From Burkholderiaceae bacterium (GTDB lineage: Bacteria > Pseudomonadota > Gammaproteobacteria > Burkholderiales > Burkholderiaceae): a stretch of 14,887 bases of DNA. Shown in pieces: positions 1 through 7,475 of this stretch. The stretch covers positions 1 to 14,887 of the forward strand of contig CANBSM010000021.1 of the NCBI GenBank assembly GCA_947372155.1. Direction: 5' to 3'. The notes below the pieces were generated by a model, which searched no databases, was not told the DNA's origin, and was given only the letters and a program-made list of their open reading frames with translations. The first letter of the stretch is position 1; each line of letters starts with the position of its first letter. Made by a program: the position numbers and the translations under genes.

Positions 1-480
1 CAGCTTATTACTGATGCCATTGTTTGTTTGGCATTGCGCTCCGAACTGCAAATCTTAGCTAAAAGCTGCTTCTATCAAAGCGCGCCTGTTGAGGCTGCGG
101 GCGGTGACTACATTAACGCCGTCATTGAAGTCGAGACCGAATTAAGCCCCTATGGCCTATTGCATGTTTGCCAAACTATTGAGCAAGAATTTGGTCGTGA
201 GCGACCATATGCAAACGCTCCTCGGACCCTTGACCTGGACATTCTTGCTTTTGAAGGGGTTACTCAAAGCGAAACGGATTTGATGCTTCCGCACCCCAGA
301 ATCATCGAGCGCTCCTTTGTACTTCTACCCCTTCTAGAAATAGCTCCCGATATCTTTTTGCCCAACTGGGGCGAACTCAAGGCCTACTTACCCAACGTGG
401 CACATCAAAGAATTGAAAAACTACCCTGCAGGAACTGCAATTGCGGGGAAAAAGACGTTTATAGCCAAACGGCTCATTAA
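1..480 (+). CDS. folK: 2-amino-4-hydroxy-6-hydroxymethyldihydropteridine pyrophosphokinase (HPPK), 5' end missing
   Basis: HPPK transfers pyrophosphate from ATP to 6-hydroxymethyl-7,8-dihydropterin, the step before dihydropteroate synthase in cytosolic folate synthesis. The frame is open from base 1, so the first roughly 20 residues (the family's N-terminal YIGLGSN-like strand) lie outside the window; 159 residues are visible. The HPPK signature APRTLDLDIL is at visible residues 73-82 and carries the two magnesium-binding aspartates. It is preceded by the FYQSAPV and GGDYINAV segments and followed by LPHPRI and the FVLLPLLEIAP core. A TTG at base 28 could be read as a start, but it would remove conserved sequence, so I treat the gene as truncated by the window. 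The C-terminus is odd, with a short cysteine-rich tail (CRNCNC). The stop lies 17 bases before panB, as in the folK-panB arrangement known in E. coli; pcnB is a likely upstream neighbour, outside the window. Confidence 0.95.
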   Translation, partial: QLITDAIVCLALRSELQILAKSCFYQSAPVEAAGGDYINAVIEVETELSPYGLLHVCQTIEQEFGRERPYANAPRTLDLDILAFEGVTQSETDLMLPHPRIIERSFVLLPLLEIAPDIFLPNWGELKAYLPNVAHQRIEKLPCRNCNCGEKDVYSQTAH

Positions 481-497
481 TTCATTAAACTCTCGCC

Positions 498-1316
498 ATG
501 GGTTACTTACAGGGCGACAAGCCAATCACAATTACTAAGCTCCTCGCAATGCATGCTGAGGGCGAAAAGATTTCTATGCTCACCGCATATGACTCAACTA
601 TGTCAGCGCTTCTGAATCGCTGCGGAGTTGAAACCATTTTGATTGGTGATTCATTGGGCAATGTAATTCAAGGTCACTCTAGCACTACGCCAGTGACCAT
701 TGAACAAATGGCATATCACACCGAATGTGTAGCGCGTGCCAATACCCATGCATTTGTCATCGCTGACCTGCCATTTGCAAGCTACGGGGATCCAGTGCAG
801 GCCCTAGAGTCAGCTGCACAGTTGATGCGCGCTGGCGCTGATATGGTAAAGCTCGAAGGTGGCGGCGAATGGCAAGTTGACGTCATTAGCCACTTGGTGG
901 CGCGCAGTGTTCCCGTTTGCGCACACCTAGGTTTACTACCTCAATCAGTTCACGTCTTGGGCGGCTATAAGGTGCAAGGTAAATCTAAGGATTCCGCAAG
1001 CGTCATGCTTGAGCAAGCACTTGCATGCCAAGAGGCTGGCGCCCAAATGGTTGTGCTCGAAGCAATTCCATCTTCATTGGGTGAAAAAATTACTGCTGAG
1101 CTTCGTATTCCCACCATTGGAATTGGTGCTGGCCCAGATTGCTCTGGTCAAGTATTGGTTCTCCAGGATATGTTGGGCATCAGCCCAGGTAAGCCACCGA
1201 AGTTTGTCAAAAACTTTATGGATGGCCATCACTCCGTTGAAGCCGCCATCAAGGCCTATGTACGCGAAGTGAAGTCCGGGAAATTCCCCGGACCCGAGCA
1301 TGGCTTTGCTGGCTAA
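498..1316 (+). CDS. panB: 3-methyl-2-oxobutanoate hydroxymethyltransferase (ketopantoate hydroxymethyltransferase)
   Basis: PanB adds a hydroxymethyl group from 5,10-methylenetetrahydrofolate to alpha-ketoisovalerate, giving ketopantoate, the first committed step of pantothenate and coenzyme A synthesis. The 272 residues form one (beta/alpha)8 barrel of normal family length. Visible landmarks are TAYDS (29-33), IGDSLGNV with metal-ligand Asp51, ADLPF with Asp90, VKLEGG with Lys118 and Glu120, HLGLLPQS (143-150), VLEAIP with the likely catalytic Glu188, and IGIGAG (207-212). An in-frame stop at 486-488 rules out a longer protein; the ATG at 498 is the first start and has no clear Shine-Dalgarno. 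The 17-base gap to folK suggests co-transcription, and the enzyme uses a folate cofactor that FolK helps make. No panC follows; the next gene (dnaJ) converges on it. Confidence 0.97.
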   Translation: MGYLQGDKPITITKLLAMHAEGEKISMLTAYDSTMSALLNRCGVETILIGDSLGNVIQGHSSTTPVTIEQMAYHTECVARANTHAFVIADLPFASYGDPVQALESAAQLMRAGADMVKLEGGGEWQVDVISHLVARSVPVCAHLGLLPQSVHVLGGYKVQGKSKDSASVMLEQALACQEAGAQMVVLEAIPSSLGEKITAELRIPTIGIGAGPDCSGQVLVLQDMLGISPGKPPKFVKNFMDGHHSVEAAIKAYVREVKSGKFPGPEHGFAG

Positions 1317-1324
1317 TTGCCAGC
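1274..1324. other. Two adjacent hairpins at the panB/dnaJ convergence
   Basis: GTCCGGG (1274-1280) and CCCGGAC (1287-1293) form a perfect 7-bp stem with a 6-base loop inside the last panB codons. GCTGGC (1308-1313) and GCCAGC (1319-1324) form a 6-bp stem whose 5-base loop contains the panB stop. The two genes converge with only 22 bases between stops, so a bidirectional terminator is plausible here. Neither hairpin is followed by a T-run on either strand, so a classical intrinsic terminator is not supported. Confidence 0.3.
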
Positions 1325-1338
1325 CTGCCCACTAGTTA

Positions 1339-2475
1339 CTAGCTAAAGAAACTCTTAACCCCGTCAAACCAACCCTTTTGTTGGGGGCTATGTTTGTCGC
1401 CACCGGATTTCAGGCTATCGTCAAACTGTTGCAGTAATTTCTTTTGCTCATCGGTAAGCTTTACCGGTGTCTCTACGAGAACATGAACAAAAAGATCGCC
1501 CACCATGGTTGAGCGCAATCCTTTGATGCCTTTATTACGCAAGCGGAATGTCTTACCAGTCTGAGTTCCCTCAGGAATCGGAAACTCCACGCGACCAGAG
1601 AGCGTTGGCACTTCGATTTCACCACCGATAGTAGCTGTCGCAAACGATATTGGCATTTGAACGTGCAAATCACTGCCATCACGCTCAAATACCTTATGCG
1701 GCTTAACGCGTACCTCTACATAGAGATCACCAGATGGTCCGCCATTGATGCCCGGCTCTCCATTGCCAACCGAACGCACGCGCATGCCATCATCGATACC
1801 TGCAGGTATTTTGATCTCAAGTGTTTTTTGTTCTTTGTATTTTCCACTGCCATGGCAAGTTTTGCATGGCTTTGGAATGTACTCACCAGTACCGCGGCAC
1901 TTAGGGCAAGTTTGCTGCATCGAAAAGAAGCCTTGTTGCACGCGTACCTGACCATGACCATTACAGGTTGTGCATGTCTCAGCCTTGGATCCCGGCTCTG
2001 CACCAGTTCCATGGCAAGGTTTGCAATTACTCCAGCTAGGCACACGAATTTGGGTTGTATAGCCCTCAGCCGCTTGCTCAAGCGTAATGTCCATGTTGTA
2101 GCGTAAATCTGCGCCCTTATAGACTTGAGGACCAGACTGACGACCGCCGCCTTGACCGAAGATATCGCCGAAGATATCCCCAAACGCATCAGAAAATCCG
2201 CCGCCACCGAAACCGCCGCCGCCAAATCCGCCACCCATTGAAGGATCAACACCAGCATGACCATACTGATCATAGGCAGCACGTTTATTGGGATCGGTTA
2301 AGGTTTCGTAGGCTTCTTTAACTTCTTTAAATTGGGCTTCAGCCGTTTTGCTATCGGGATTGCGATCTGGGTGATGTTTCATCGCCATCTTGCGATAGGC
2401 CTTTTTCAGCTCATCGTCACTGGCACCTTTTGCTACACCAAGCACTTCATAAAAATCGCGTTTACTTTTAGGCAC
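1339..2475 (-). CDS. dnaJ: Chaperone protein DnaJ (Hsp40)
   Basis: DnaJ is the J-domain co-chaperone that delivers unfolded clients to DnaK and stimulates its ATPase; it is cytosolic and dimeric. The 378 residues match full-length type I DnaJ. There is an N-terminal J domain (about 5-70) with the HPD triad at 35-37, then a glycine/phenylalanine linker (about 80-108, GGGGF repeats). Four CxxCxGxG zinc-binding repeats follow at 151-158, 168-175, 190-197 and 204-211, then the C-terminal client-binding domains. The start is GTG (complement of 2473-2475), supported by a GAGG Shine-Dalgarno 8 bases upstream and by the usual N-terminal [10 protein letters not shown]. It lies 100 bases downstream of dnaK with no promoter seen between, so it probably depends on dnaK transcription through the intervening hairpin. 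Long open frames on the opposite strand are shadows. Confidence 0.98.
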   Translation of the reverse strand: MPKSKRDFYEVLGVAKGASDDELKKAYRKMAMKHHPDRNPDSKTAEAQFKEVKEAYETLTDPNKRAAYDQYGHAGVDPSMGGGFGGGGFGGGGFSDAFGDIFGDIFGQGGGRQSGPQVYKGADLRYNMDITLEQAAEGYTTQIRVPSWSNCKPCHGTGAEPGSKAETCTTCNGHGQVRVQQGFFSMQQTCPKCRGTGEYIPKPCKTCHGSGKYKEQKTLEIKIPAGIDDGMRVRSVGNGEPGINGGPSGDLYVEVRVKPHKVFERDGSDLHVQMPISFATATIGGEIEVPTLSGRVEFPIPEGTQTGKTFRLRNKGIKGLRSTMVGDLFVHVLVETPVKLTDEQKKLLQQFDDSLKSGGDKHSPQQKGWFDGVKSFFS

Positions 2476-2504
2476 GGCCTATTCCTCTCAACAACCTGAA
2501 TGAC

Positions 2505-2529
2505 ACAAGTCGGCACGAGGCCGACTTGT
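2505..2529 (-). promoter_or_regulatory. Perfect 10-bp hairpin between dnaK and dnaJ
   Basis: ACAAGTCGGC (2505-2514) and GCCGACTTGT (2520-2529) are exact inverted repeats with a 5-base loop. In the dnaK-dnaJ transcript this is a stable stem 46 bases after the dnaK stop and 29 bases before the dnaJ start. It is not followed by a U-run (the next bases read GUCAUU), so it is not a standard terminator. It more likely acts as a 3' stability element for dnaK, a processing site or a partial attenuator. The structure is seen directly; the function is inferred. Confidence 0.6.
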
Positions 2530-2575
2530 TATTTAAGTACATCAAAACTACGTTAATGAATATCTAATTGCAGAA

Positions 2576-4513
2576 TTACTTCTTGTCATCAACCTCTTTG
2601 AAATCAGCATCAACGACATCTGCATCGGGAGCTGCACCAGGGGCAGCGCCACCAGGAGCCGCACCAGCAGCAGCGCCGCCAGCCTTAGCCTGTTCAGCAG
2701 CCATGACTTTTTCGCCCAACTTCTGACTTGCCTTGCCCAACGCCTCAGTCTTCGCTTCAATGGCTTCTTTATCGCTACCTTTGATTGCTTCGTCCAAATC
2801 TTTCAAGGCCGCTTCAATCGCTTCTTTTTCGGAAGCTTCTAAGCTAGCGCCATGCTCTTCCAAGGCCTTCTTAGTTGAGTGAGCTAAGGCATCTGCAGTA
2901 TTGCGTGCAGTTACCAACTCAAGCGCTTTCTTATCTTCAGCAGCATTGGCTTCAGCATCCTTCACCATGCGTTGAATTTCTTCCTCAGTCAAACCAGAGT
3001 TTGCCTTGATGGTGATCTTGTTCTCCTTGCCAGTAGTTTTGTCTTTTGCTGTTACATGCAAAATACCGTTGGCATCGATGTCAAAGGTCACTTCAATTTG
3101 TGGCATACCGCGTTGCGCAGGAGCAATACCTTCGAGGTTAAATTCACCTAGCAGCTTGTTAGCAGCAGCCATCTCGCGCTCACCTTGGAAGCACTTAATG
3201 GTTACAGCAGGCTGGTTGTCTTCCGCAGTAGAGTAAACCTGTGAATGCTTGGTAGGAATCGTAGTGTTTTTAGGAATCATCTTGGTCATGACGCCACCAA
3301 GAGTTTCGATACCCAATGACAATGGGGTAACGTCCAAGAGCAATACGTCTTTACGATCACCAGACAATACGGAACCCTGAATTGCCGCGCCAACAGCAAC
3401 GGCTTCATCTGGGTTAACGTCTTTACGTGGCTCTTTACCAAAGATTTCTTTTACCTTGTCTTGAACCGCAGGCATACGGGTTTGACCACCAACCAAAATC
3501 ACGTCGTCGATATCAGCTACGTTTACACCAGCATCTTTAATGGCAGTTAAGCATGGACCAGCGGTACGGCTGATCAACTCTTCAACCAAGGACTCCAACT
3601 TGGCACGAGTCAACTTCAAGTTCAAATGCTTGGGACCGCTAGCGTCAGCTGTTACGTATGGCAAATTGATTTCAGTTTGCTGTGCAGATGACAATTCGAT
3701 CTTGGCTTTCTCAGCAGCGTCTTTCAAACGCTGCAAAGCTAATACGTCTTTGCTCAAATCAACGCCTTGTTCTTTTTTGAACTCAGCAATGATCCAATCA
3801 ATGATGCGTTGGTCAAAGTCTTCGCCACCCAAGAAGGTGTCGCCGTTAGTAGAAAGCACTTCAAACTGCTTCTCACCGTCAACGTTAGCAATCTCAATGA
3901 TGGATACGTCGAATGTACCGCCGCCCAAGTCATACACAGCGATCTTGCGATCCACTTTGTCTTGCTTGTCCAAGCCAAACGCTAATGCAGCAGCAGTAGG
4001 CTCGTTGATGATGCGCTTCACATCTAAACCAGCAATACGGCCAGCATCTTTAGTTGCTTGACGTTGACTGTCGTTAAAGTAAGCAGGAACAGTAATCACT
4101 GCTTCTGTCACCTCTTCGCCGAGGTAATCTTCGGCGGTTTTCTTCATCTTGCGCAGAATTTCAGCAGACACTTGTTGTGGCGCCATTTTCTTATCGCGTG
4201 CTGATACCCAGGCATCGCCGTTATCAGCGGCAATAATTGAATAAGGCATCAAGCCAATGTCTTTTTGCACTTCAGGATCGGTAAATTTACGACCCATCAA
4301 ACGCTTCACTGCGTAGATGGTGTTTTTAGGATTTGTCACTGACTGACGTTTTGCTGGCGCACCAACCAACACTTCGCCATCTTCAACGTAAGCGATGATG
4401 GATGGAGTTGTGCGACCGCCTTCAGCGTTCTCAACAACTTTCGGTGCATTGTTTTCAACGACTGAAACACATGAATTTGTGGTTCCTAAGTCGATTCCGA
4501 TAATCTTTCCCAT
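2576..4513 (-). CDS. dnaK: Molecular chaperone DnaK (Hsp70)
   Basis: DnaK is the ATP-driven cytosolic Hsp70. It binds exposed hydrophobic segments, with cycling controlled by DnaJ (ATPase) and GrpE (nucleotide exchange), and in proteobacteria it also restrains sigma-32. The 645 residues are of normal length. Hsp70 signatures are present: IDLGTTNS at 7-14, [12 protein letters not shown] at 193-204 and [13 protein letters not shown] at 338-350. The interdomain linker [11 protein letters not shown] is at 390-400, followed by the substrate-binding domain, helical lid, a Gly/Ala/Pro-rich tail and a final acidic segment ending EVDDKK. The ATG at 4513 has a good GGAG Shine-Dalgarno 5 bases upstream, one of the few strong ones in this window. 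A near-consensus sigma-32 promoter lies in the upstream gap, and a terminator separates the gene from grpE, so dnaK heads its own heat-shock unit with dnaJ. Confidence 0.99.
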   Translation of the reverse strand: MGKIIGIDLGTTNSCVSVVENNAPKVVENAEGGRTTPSIIAYVEDGEVLVGAPAKRQSVTNPKNTIYAVKRLMGRKFTDPEVQKDIGLMPYSIIAADNGDAWVSARDKKMAPQQVSAEILRKMKKTAEDYLGEEVTEAVITVPAYFNDSQRQATKDAGRIAGLDVKRIINEPTAAALAFGLDKQDKVDRKIAVYDLGGGTFDVSIIEIANVDGEKQFEVLSTNGDTFLGGEDFDQRIIDWIIAEFKKEQGVDLSKDVLALQRLKDAAEKAKIELSSAQQTEINLPYVTADASGPKHLNLKLTRAKLESLVEELISRTAGPCLTAIKDAGVNVADIDDVILVGGQTRMPAVQDKVKEIFGKEPRKDVNPDEAVAVGAAIQGSVLSGDRKDVLLLDVTPLSLGIETLGGVMTKMIPKNTTIPTKHSQVYSTAEDNQPAVTIKCFQGEREMAAANKLLGEFNLEGIAPAQRGMPQIEVTFDIDANGILHVTAKDKTTGKENKITIKANSGLTEEEIQRMVKDAEANAAEDKKALELVTARNTADALAHSTKKALEEHGASLEASEKEAIEAALKDLDEAIKGSDKEAIEAKTEALGKASQKLGEKVMAAEQAKAGGAAAGAAPGGAAPGAAPDADVVDADFKEVDDKK

Positions 4514-4569
4514 AATTGCTCCAAAAAATTAAATTGTTTGTTGTACTGATAAATATTTCGATACCCAGT

Positions 4570-4597
4570 AAATGGGGTCTAAAAAAGGGATTTCAAG
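4570..4597 (-). promoter_or_regulatory. Sigma-32 (RpoH) heat-shock promoter of dnaK
   Basis: On the minus strand the -35 element CTTGAAA (complement of 4591-4597) is followed by a 13-base spacer and the -10 element CCCCATTT (complement of 4570-4577). This matches the established enterobacterial sigma-32 consensus CTTGAAA-N13-15-CCCCATNT. Transcription should start near 4563, giving a leader of about 50 bases before the dnaK ATG. The promoter sits just downstream of the grpE terminator. Confidence 0.88.
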
Positions 4598-4609
4598 GGG
4601 ATAAAGAGC

Positions 4610-4634
4610 AAAAAAGGCAGAAATCTGCCTTTTT
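4610..4634 (-). terminator. Rho-independent terminator after grpE
   Basis: AAAAAGGCAG (4611-4620) and CTGCCTTTTT (4625-4634) form a perfect 10-bp stem with a 4-base loop. Read on the minus strand, the stem ends in a run of six T (complement of 4610-4615), the classical intrinsic terminator form. It begins 33 bases after the grpE stop and ends 12 bases before the dnaK -35 element. It should stop transcripts coming from grpE. A shorter T-run (4630-4634) on the other strand could give some bidirectional activity. Confidence 0.88.
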
Positions 4635-4667
4635 ATGCGTTTTTTGGGGTTTTAGCCCTTATTTAGC

Positions 4668-5216
4668 TTATTTTGGGGCGCTGACCGTCACTAAAGCAGG
4701 TCTTAAAACCCTATCGGCTACGGTATAGCCACGCTGCAACACAGAAACCACCGTATTGGACTCTTGCTCGGAAGGTACCGAAGCAATAGCTTGGTGATGA
4801 TGCGGGTCAAACTTATCCCCAACCGCAGGGTTAATTTCTGTCATACGGCCTTTTTCAAAAGCAGACAGTAGCTGCTTAAGAGTAATTTCCAAGCCCTCTT
4901 TAAAGGCTTTGGCATCACCAGCATCAGTACCCAATGCGGCATAAAGACTATCAGTTACAGGCACTAAATGCTCTGCAAAACTTTCAATCGCAAATTTATG
5001 CGCCTTCGCAATATCTTCCACTGCACGGCGACGAATATTTTCTCCTTCCGCCTTAGCGCGCAAGAAGTTGTCTTGCAGCTCACCAATCTTTTGATTGAGT
5101 TCGGCAATTTCCTGTTCAGGCGTTTTTACAGCCGGAGTTTCTGCTGCAGTTTCGCTAACTGGCTCTGTTGCAGGATTCTCTTGCTCTGGGGATGGGTGTT
5201 GGTTTTCTTGTGTCAT
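4668..5216 (-). CDS. grpE: Nucleotide exchange factor GrpE
   Basis: GrpE is the dimeric cytosolic cofactor that opens the DnaK nucleotide-binding cleft to release ADP and reset the chaperone cycle. In known family members its long helix also acts as a thermosensor. The 182 residues fit the family. A disordered Glu/Pro/Thr-rich N-terminus (1-33) is followed by a long charged helix with coiled-coil character (about 34-85). The C-terminal beta domain holds the signature region [13 protein letters not shown] (136-148) and the terminal [16 protein letters not shown]. The ATG at 5216 is the only good start; no Shine-Dalgarno is visible, only an A-rich leader. A sigma-32 promoter overlaps the end of hemH upstream, and a strong intrinsic terminator follows. 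The gene can therefore be expressed alone under heat shock, with possible readthrough from hrcA-hemH. Confidence 0.98.
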   Translation of the reverse strand: MTQENQHPSPEQENPATEPVSETAAETPAVKTPEQEIAELNQKIGELQDNFLRAKAEGENIRRRAVEDIAKAHKFAIESFAEHLVPVTDSLYAALGTDAGDAKAFKEGLEITLKQLLSAFEKGRMTEINPAVGDKFDPHHHQAIASVPSEQESNTVVSVLQRGYTVADRVLRPALVTVSAPK

Positions 5217-5259
5217 GGACGCTATTTTACTTTTCTATAAAGATGGCTATTAATTTGCA

Positions 5260-5287
5260 ATATGGGGCTGATTGTTGCAATTTCAAG
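5260..5287 (-). promoter_or_regulatory. Sigma-32 (RpoH) heat-shock promoter of grpE
   Basis: On the minus strand CTTGAAA (complement of 5281-5287) is followed by a 13-base spacer and CCCCATAT (complement of 5260-5267), matching the sigma-32 consensus. The -35 element overlaps the hemH stop codon (5283-5285). The predicted start is near 5253, giving a leader of about 37 bases. Spacer length and element identity match the promoter upstream of dnaK. Confidence 0.88.
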
Positions 5288-6377
5288 ACTTCATTCTTTC
5301 AGCCAGCTCAGCCCTTTCATTGCGCTTCGCTAATTCAGCGTCAGACTCCACACCTAAAGACCAGCCTTGAAGATGGTGATGGGCAATATCGCTCAGAGCC
5401 TCTATCCACTTGGGGCTGCTGTTCAAACAGGGAATGTAGCGATAGTCTTTACCACCATGCTCTAGGAAGATTTCGCGGGCTTCCATGGCAATCTCCTCTA
5501 AGGTCTCCAAGCAATCCGCCGGAAATCCTGGGCAAAAAATATCGATGCGCTGACAACCTTCTTTAGCTAACTTTTCAATTGTTGGAGCTGTATAAGGCTT
5601 TAACCATTCCGCCTTACCAAAGCGCGACTGAAAGGTCACAATATATTGTCCGGGCTCTAAACCCAGAGACTCGCCAAGCAAGCGACCCGTTTTCAGGCAC
5701 TCACAATGATAGGGATCACCCTTCATTAAATTACGCTTTGGCAAACCATGAAAAGACATTACAAAGCGATCGCCTTTTGCAAAGTCTGGGCGCCCATCTT
5801 TATCCCAGCTCGATAACACCTGATCACGCAATGCGCAAATGTACGCAGAGTTGTCGTGATAGTGTTTGACCAAGCGCAACTCTGGTTGGTCGCGCCAAGT
5901 GCCGAGAACACGAAAGACTTCATCAAAGCTAGACGCTGTGGTTGTGGCAGAGTACTGAGGGTACAAAGGTAATAGCAATAAGCGCTCCATACCTTGCGCC
6001 TTAAGACTCTCGAGGGCGGCCTGTGTAGAGGGTTGGCCATAGCGCATTGCTAAATCTACTAAAACTGTATGGCCCTCATTGGCAAATTTTTCGCCCAACT
6101 CTTTCGCTTGCAAGCGTGAGTAGTGCATTAAGGGAGAACCTAACTTTGGCAACCAAATAGAGGCATATTTTTTCGCAGAAGCACTACTACGAATTGGCAA
6201 AATAATGCCATTCAAAATGCACCACCAAATAATGCGCGGAATTTCTACTACGCGTGGATCAGAAAGAAATTCTTTTAGATAAGCGCGAACCGCTTTAGAC
6301 GTTGGAGCAGATGGTGTACCCAAGTTCAACAGCAAGACTGCCGTTTTGGAAGCGCGTAGATGCGGGTTTTGATTCAA
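5283..6377 (-). CDS. hemH: Ferrochelatase (protoporphyrin ferrochelatase)
   Basis: HemH inserts ferrous iron into protoporphyrin IX, the last step of protoheme synthesis. The 364 residues match proteobacterial ferrochelatases. Visible are the N-terminal AVLLLNLGTP (13-22), the GSPL segment near 80, the LLLPLYPQYS core (133-143), SFHGLP (208-213) with the metal-site His210, and CPGFPADCLETLEEI (282-296) with the conserved acidic Glu291. The start is TTG (complement of 6375-6377), with a GAGA sequence about 9 bases upstream as a weak Shine-Dalgarno. No in-frame ATG lies between it and the conserved core, so a non-ATG start is required. It begins 50 bases after the hrcA stop without an obvious terminator between, suggesting hrcA-hemH co-transcription. 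No terminator follows, so readthrough into grpE is possible. Confidence 0.97.
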   Translation of the reverse strand: MNQNPHLRASKTAVLLLNLGTPSAPTSKAVRAYLKEFLSDPRVVEIPRIIWWCILNGIILPIRSSASAKKYASIWLPKLGSPLMHYSRLQAKELGEKFANEGHTVLVDLAMRYGQPSTQAALESLKAQGMERLLLLPLYPQYSATTTASSFDEVFRVLGTWRDQPELRLVKHYHDNSAYICALRDQVLSSWDKDGRPDFAKGDRFVMSFHGLPKRNLMKGDPYHCECLKTGRLLGESLGLEPGQYIVTFQSRFGKAEWLKPYTAPTIEKLAKEGCQRIDIFCPGFPADCLETLEEIAMEAREIFLEHGGKDYRYIPCLNSSPKWIEALSDIAHHHLQGWSLGVESDAELAKRNERAELAERMKS

Positions 6378-6427
6378 GATGTTTTGTCTCTGGTAATGAG
6401 TTTTAAATATAAAAGTTCGATTTGTAA

Positions 6428-7438
6428 TTAGGAGCTTAAAGCGCCCGATAATAATTTTGAGGTGATATCCACAATAGGAATAACTCGGTCATACGCCATC
6501 CGTGTTGGCCCAATGACGCCAAGCGTTCCCACTATTTGACCGTCTACGCTATATGGGGCGCTAATTACAGCGAGATCCTCATAGGGCAATAAATCGCTTT
6601 CGCCACCAATAAAAATTTGAATGCCATCCGCATGACTTGATACATCAAGCAATTGCATGAGCACTGATTTTTGCTCCAACATATCAAACATCTTGCGCAA
6701 TTTATCGAGATTGGAGCTTAAGTCCCCAACATTGAGTAAGCGCCGCTCGCCAGACAAAACCATATCGCCTCGCCCCATGTCGTAATCAGCAACACCGGCT
6801 TGCAAGGCCAAAGCCATTAACCCAGCAATATCTGTGCGCAAATTATCTAAGTCAGATTTCAGATGCATACGCACTTGATCAAAACTTTTTCCAGCAAACT
6901 GGGCGTTGATAAAGTTACCCGCCTCAATGAGTTGACTTGGCGTGTAATCCTGAGTCGTTGGCAATATACGATTTTGCACATCACCCTCTGGCGTAACCAT
7001 GATGAGCAAAATCTTACCTTCGCCTAAGCGCAAGAACTCAATATGTTTAAAAACCTGGGCGCGTTTGGGTGTCATGACAACACCAGCAAAATGGGTCAAG
7101 TTGGACAAAATCTGCGCTGCCGAGTTCAGGACCCTTTGCGGAGAATCCGGCAAAAGGCCTTTTTCAACCTCTCGAGCTGCCATCGCTTCCAAGGGGCGCA
7201 CAGTCACCATGGTGTCTACAAACAGGCGATAGCCCCGGGGGGTTGGAATACGACCAGCAGATGTATGGGGACTAGTAACAAGCCCCATATCCTCCAGATC
7301 GGCCATAACATTGCGAATAGTGGCTGCAGAAAGGTCCAAACCCGAGAATCTAGATAGCGTACGCGAGCCAATAGGCTGGCCCTCCTCGATATAGCGCTCG
7401 ATGAGGGTTTTTAGCAGTGCGCGGGAACGTTCATCCAT
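6428..7438 (-). CDS. hrcA: Heat-inducible transcription repressor HrcA
   Basis: HrcA represses class I heat-shock genes by binding the CIRCE inverted repeat; in known systems its activity depends on the GroEL chaperonin. The 336 residues are of family length. An N-terminal winged-helix DNA-binding region (about 1-75) contains [20 protein letters not shown] (23-42), followed by [19 protein letters not shown] (45-63) and IPTPRGYR (64-71), very typical of HrcA. A GAF-like domain makes up the rest. The ATG at 7438 gives the expected [13 protein letters not shown] start; no Shine-Dalgarno is seen. The gene is divergent from nadK with only 37 bases between the start codons. No CIRCE site (TTAGCACTC-N9-GAGTGCTAA) is visible here or anywhere in the window, so its targets (probably groESL) must lie elsewhere. 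Confidence 0.98.
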   Translation of the reverse strand: MDERSRALLKTLIERYIEEGQPIGSRTLSRFSGLDLSAATIRNVMADLEDMGLVTSPHTSAGRIPTPRGYRLFVDTMVTVRPLEAMAAREVEKGLLPDSPQRVLNSAAQILSNLTHFAGVVMTPKRAQVFKHIEFLRLGEGKILLIMVTPEGDVQNRILPTTQDYTPSQLIEAGNFINAQFAGKSFDQVRMHLKSDLDNLRTDIAGLMALALQAGVADYDMGRGDMVLSGERRLLNVGDLSSNLDKLRKMFDMLEQKSVLMQLLDVSSHADGIQIFIGGESDLLPYEDLAVISAPYSVDGQIVGTLGVIGPTRMAYDRVIPIVDITSKLLSGALSS

Positions 7439-7439
7439 G

Positions 7440-7469
7440 TTGGAAGAGATTTTATGCCTATGGTTTAAT
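7440..7469 (+). promoter_or_regulatory. Possible sigma-70 promoter of nadK
   Basis: TTGGAA (7440-7445), an 18-base spacer and TTTAAT (7464-7469) resemble a sigma-70 promoter (4/6 and 5/6 matches). A start 7 bases downstream would fall on the nadK ATG at 7476, making the message leaderless. This is consistent with the lack of a Shine-Dalgarno, but it rests only on motif matching in AT-rich sequence. Confidence 0.4.
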
Positions 7470-7475
7470 CGTTAT

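Noticed and set aside
2148..2240. Repetitive CCGCC-rich sequence in dnaJ
   Set aside because: It encodes the normal glycine/phenylalanine-rich linker of DnaJ, not a mobile or regulatory repeat.
1657..2282. Long open frames (149 and 188 codons) in other frames over dnaJ, both strands
   Set aside because: They overlap a well-conserved dnaJ, have no recognisable domain and read as low-quality shadow translations of GC-biased codons.
3540..4061. 173-codon open frame opposite dnaK
   Set aside because: It is antisense to the highly conserved DnaK ATPase domain, with no start signals or family resemblance.
7401..7475. 25-codon N-terminal extension of nadK
   Set aside because: It would extend into the start of hrcA and has no NAD kinase-like sequence; starting at 7476 gives the normal family length.
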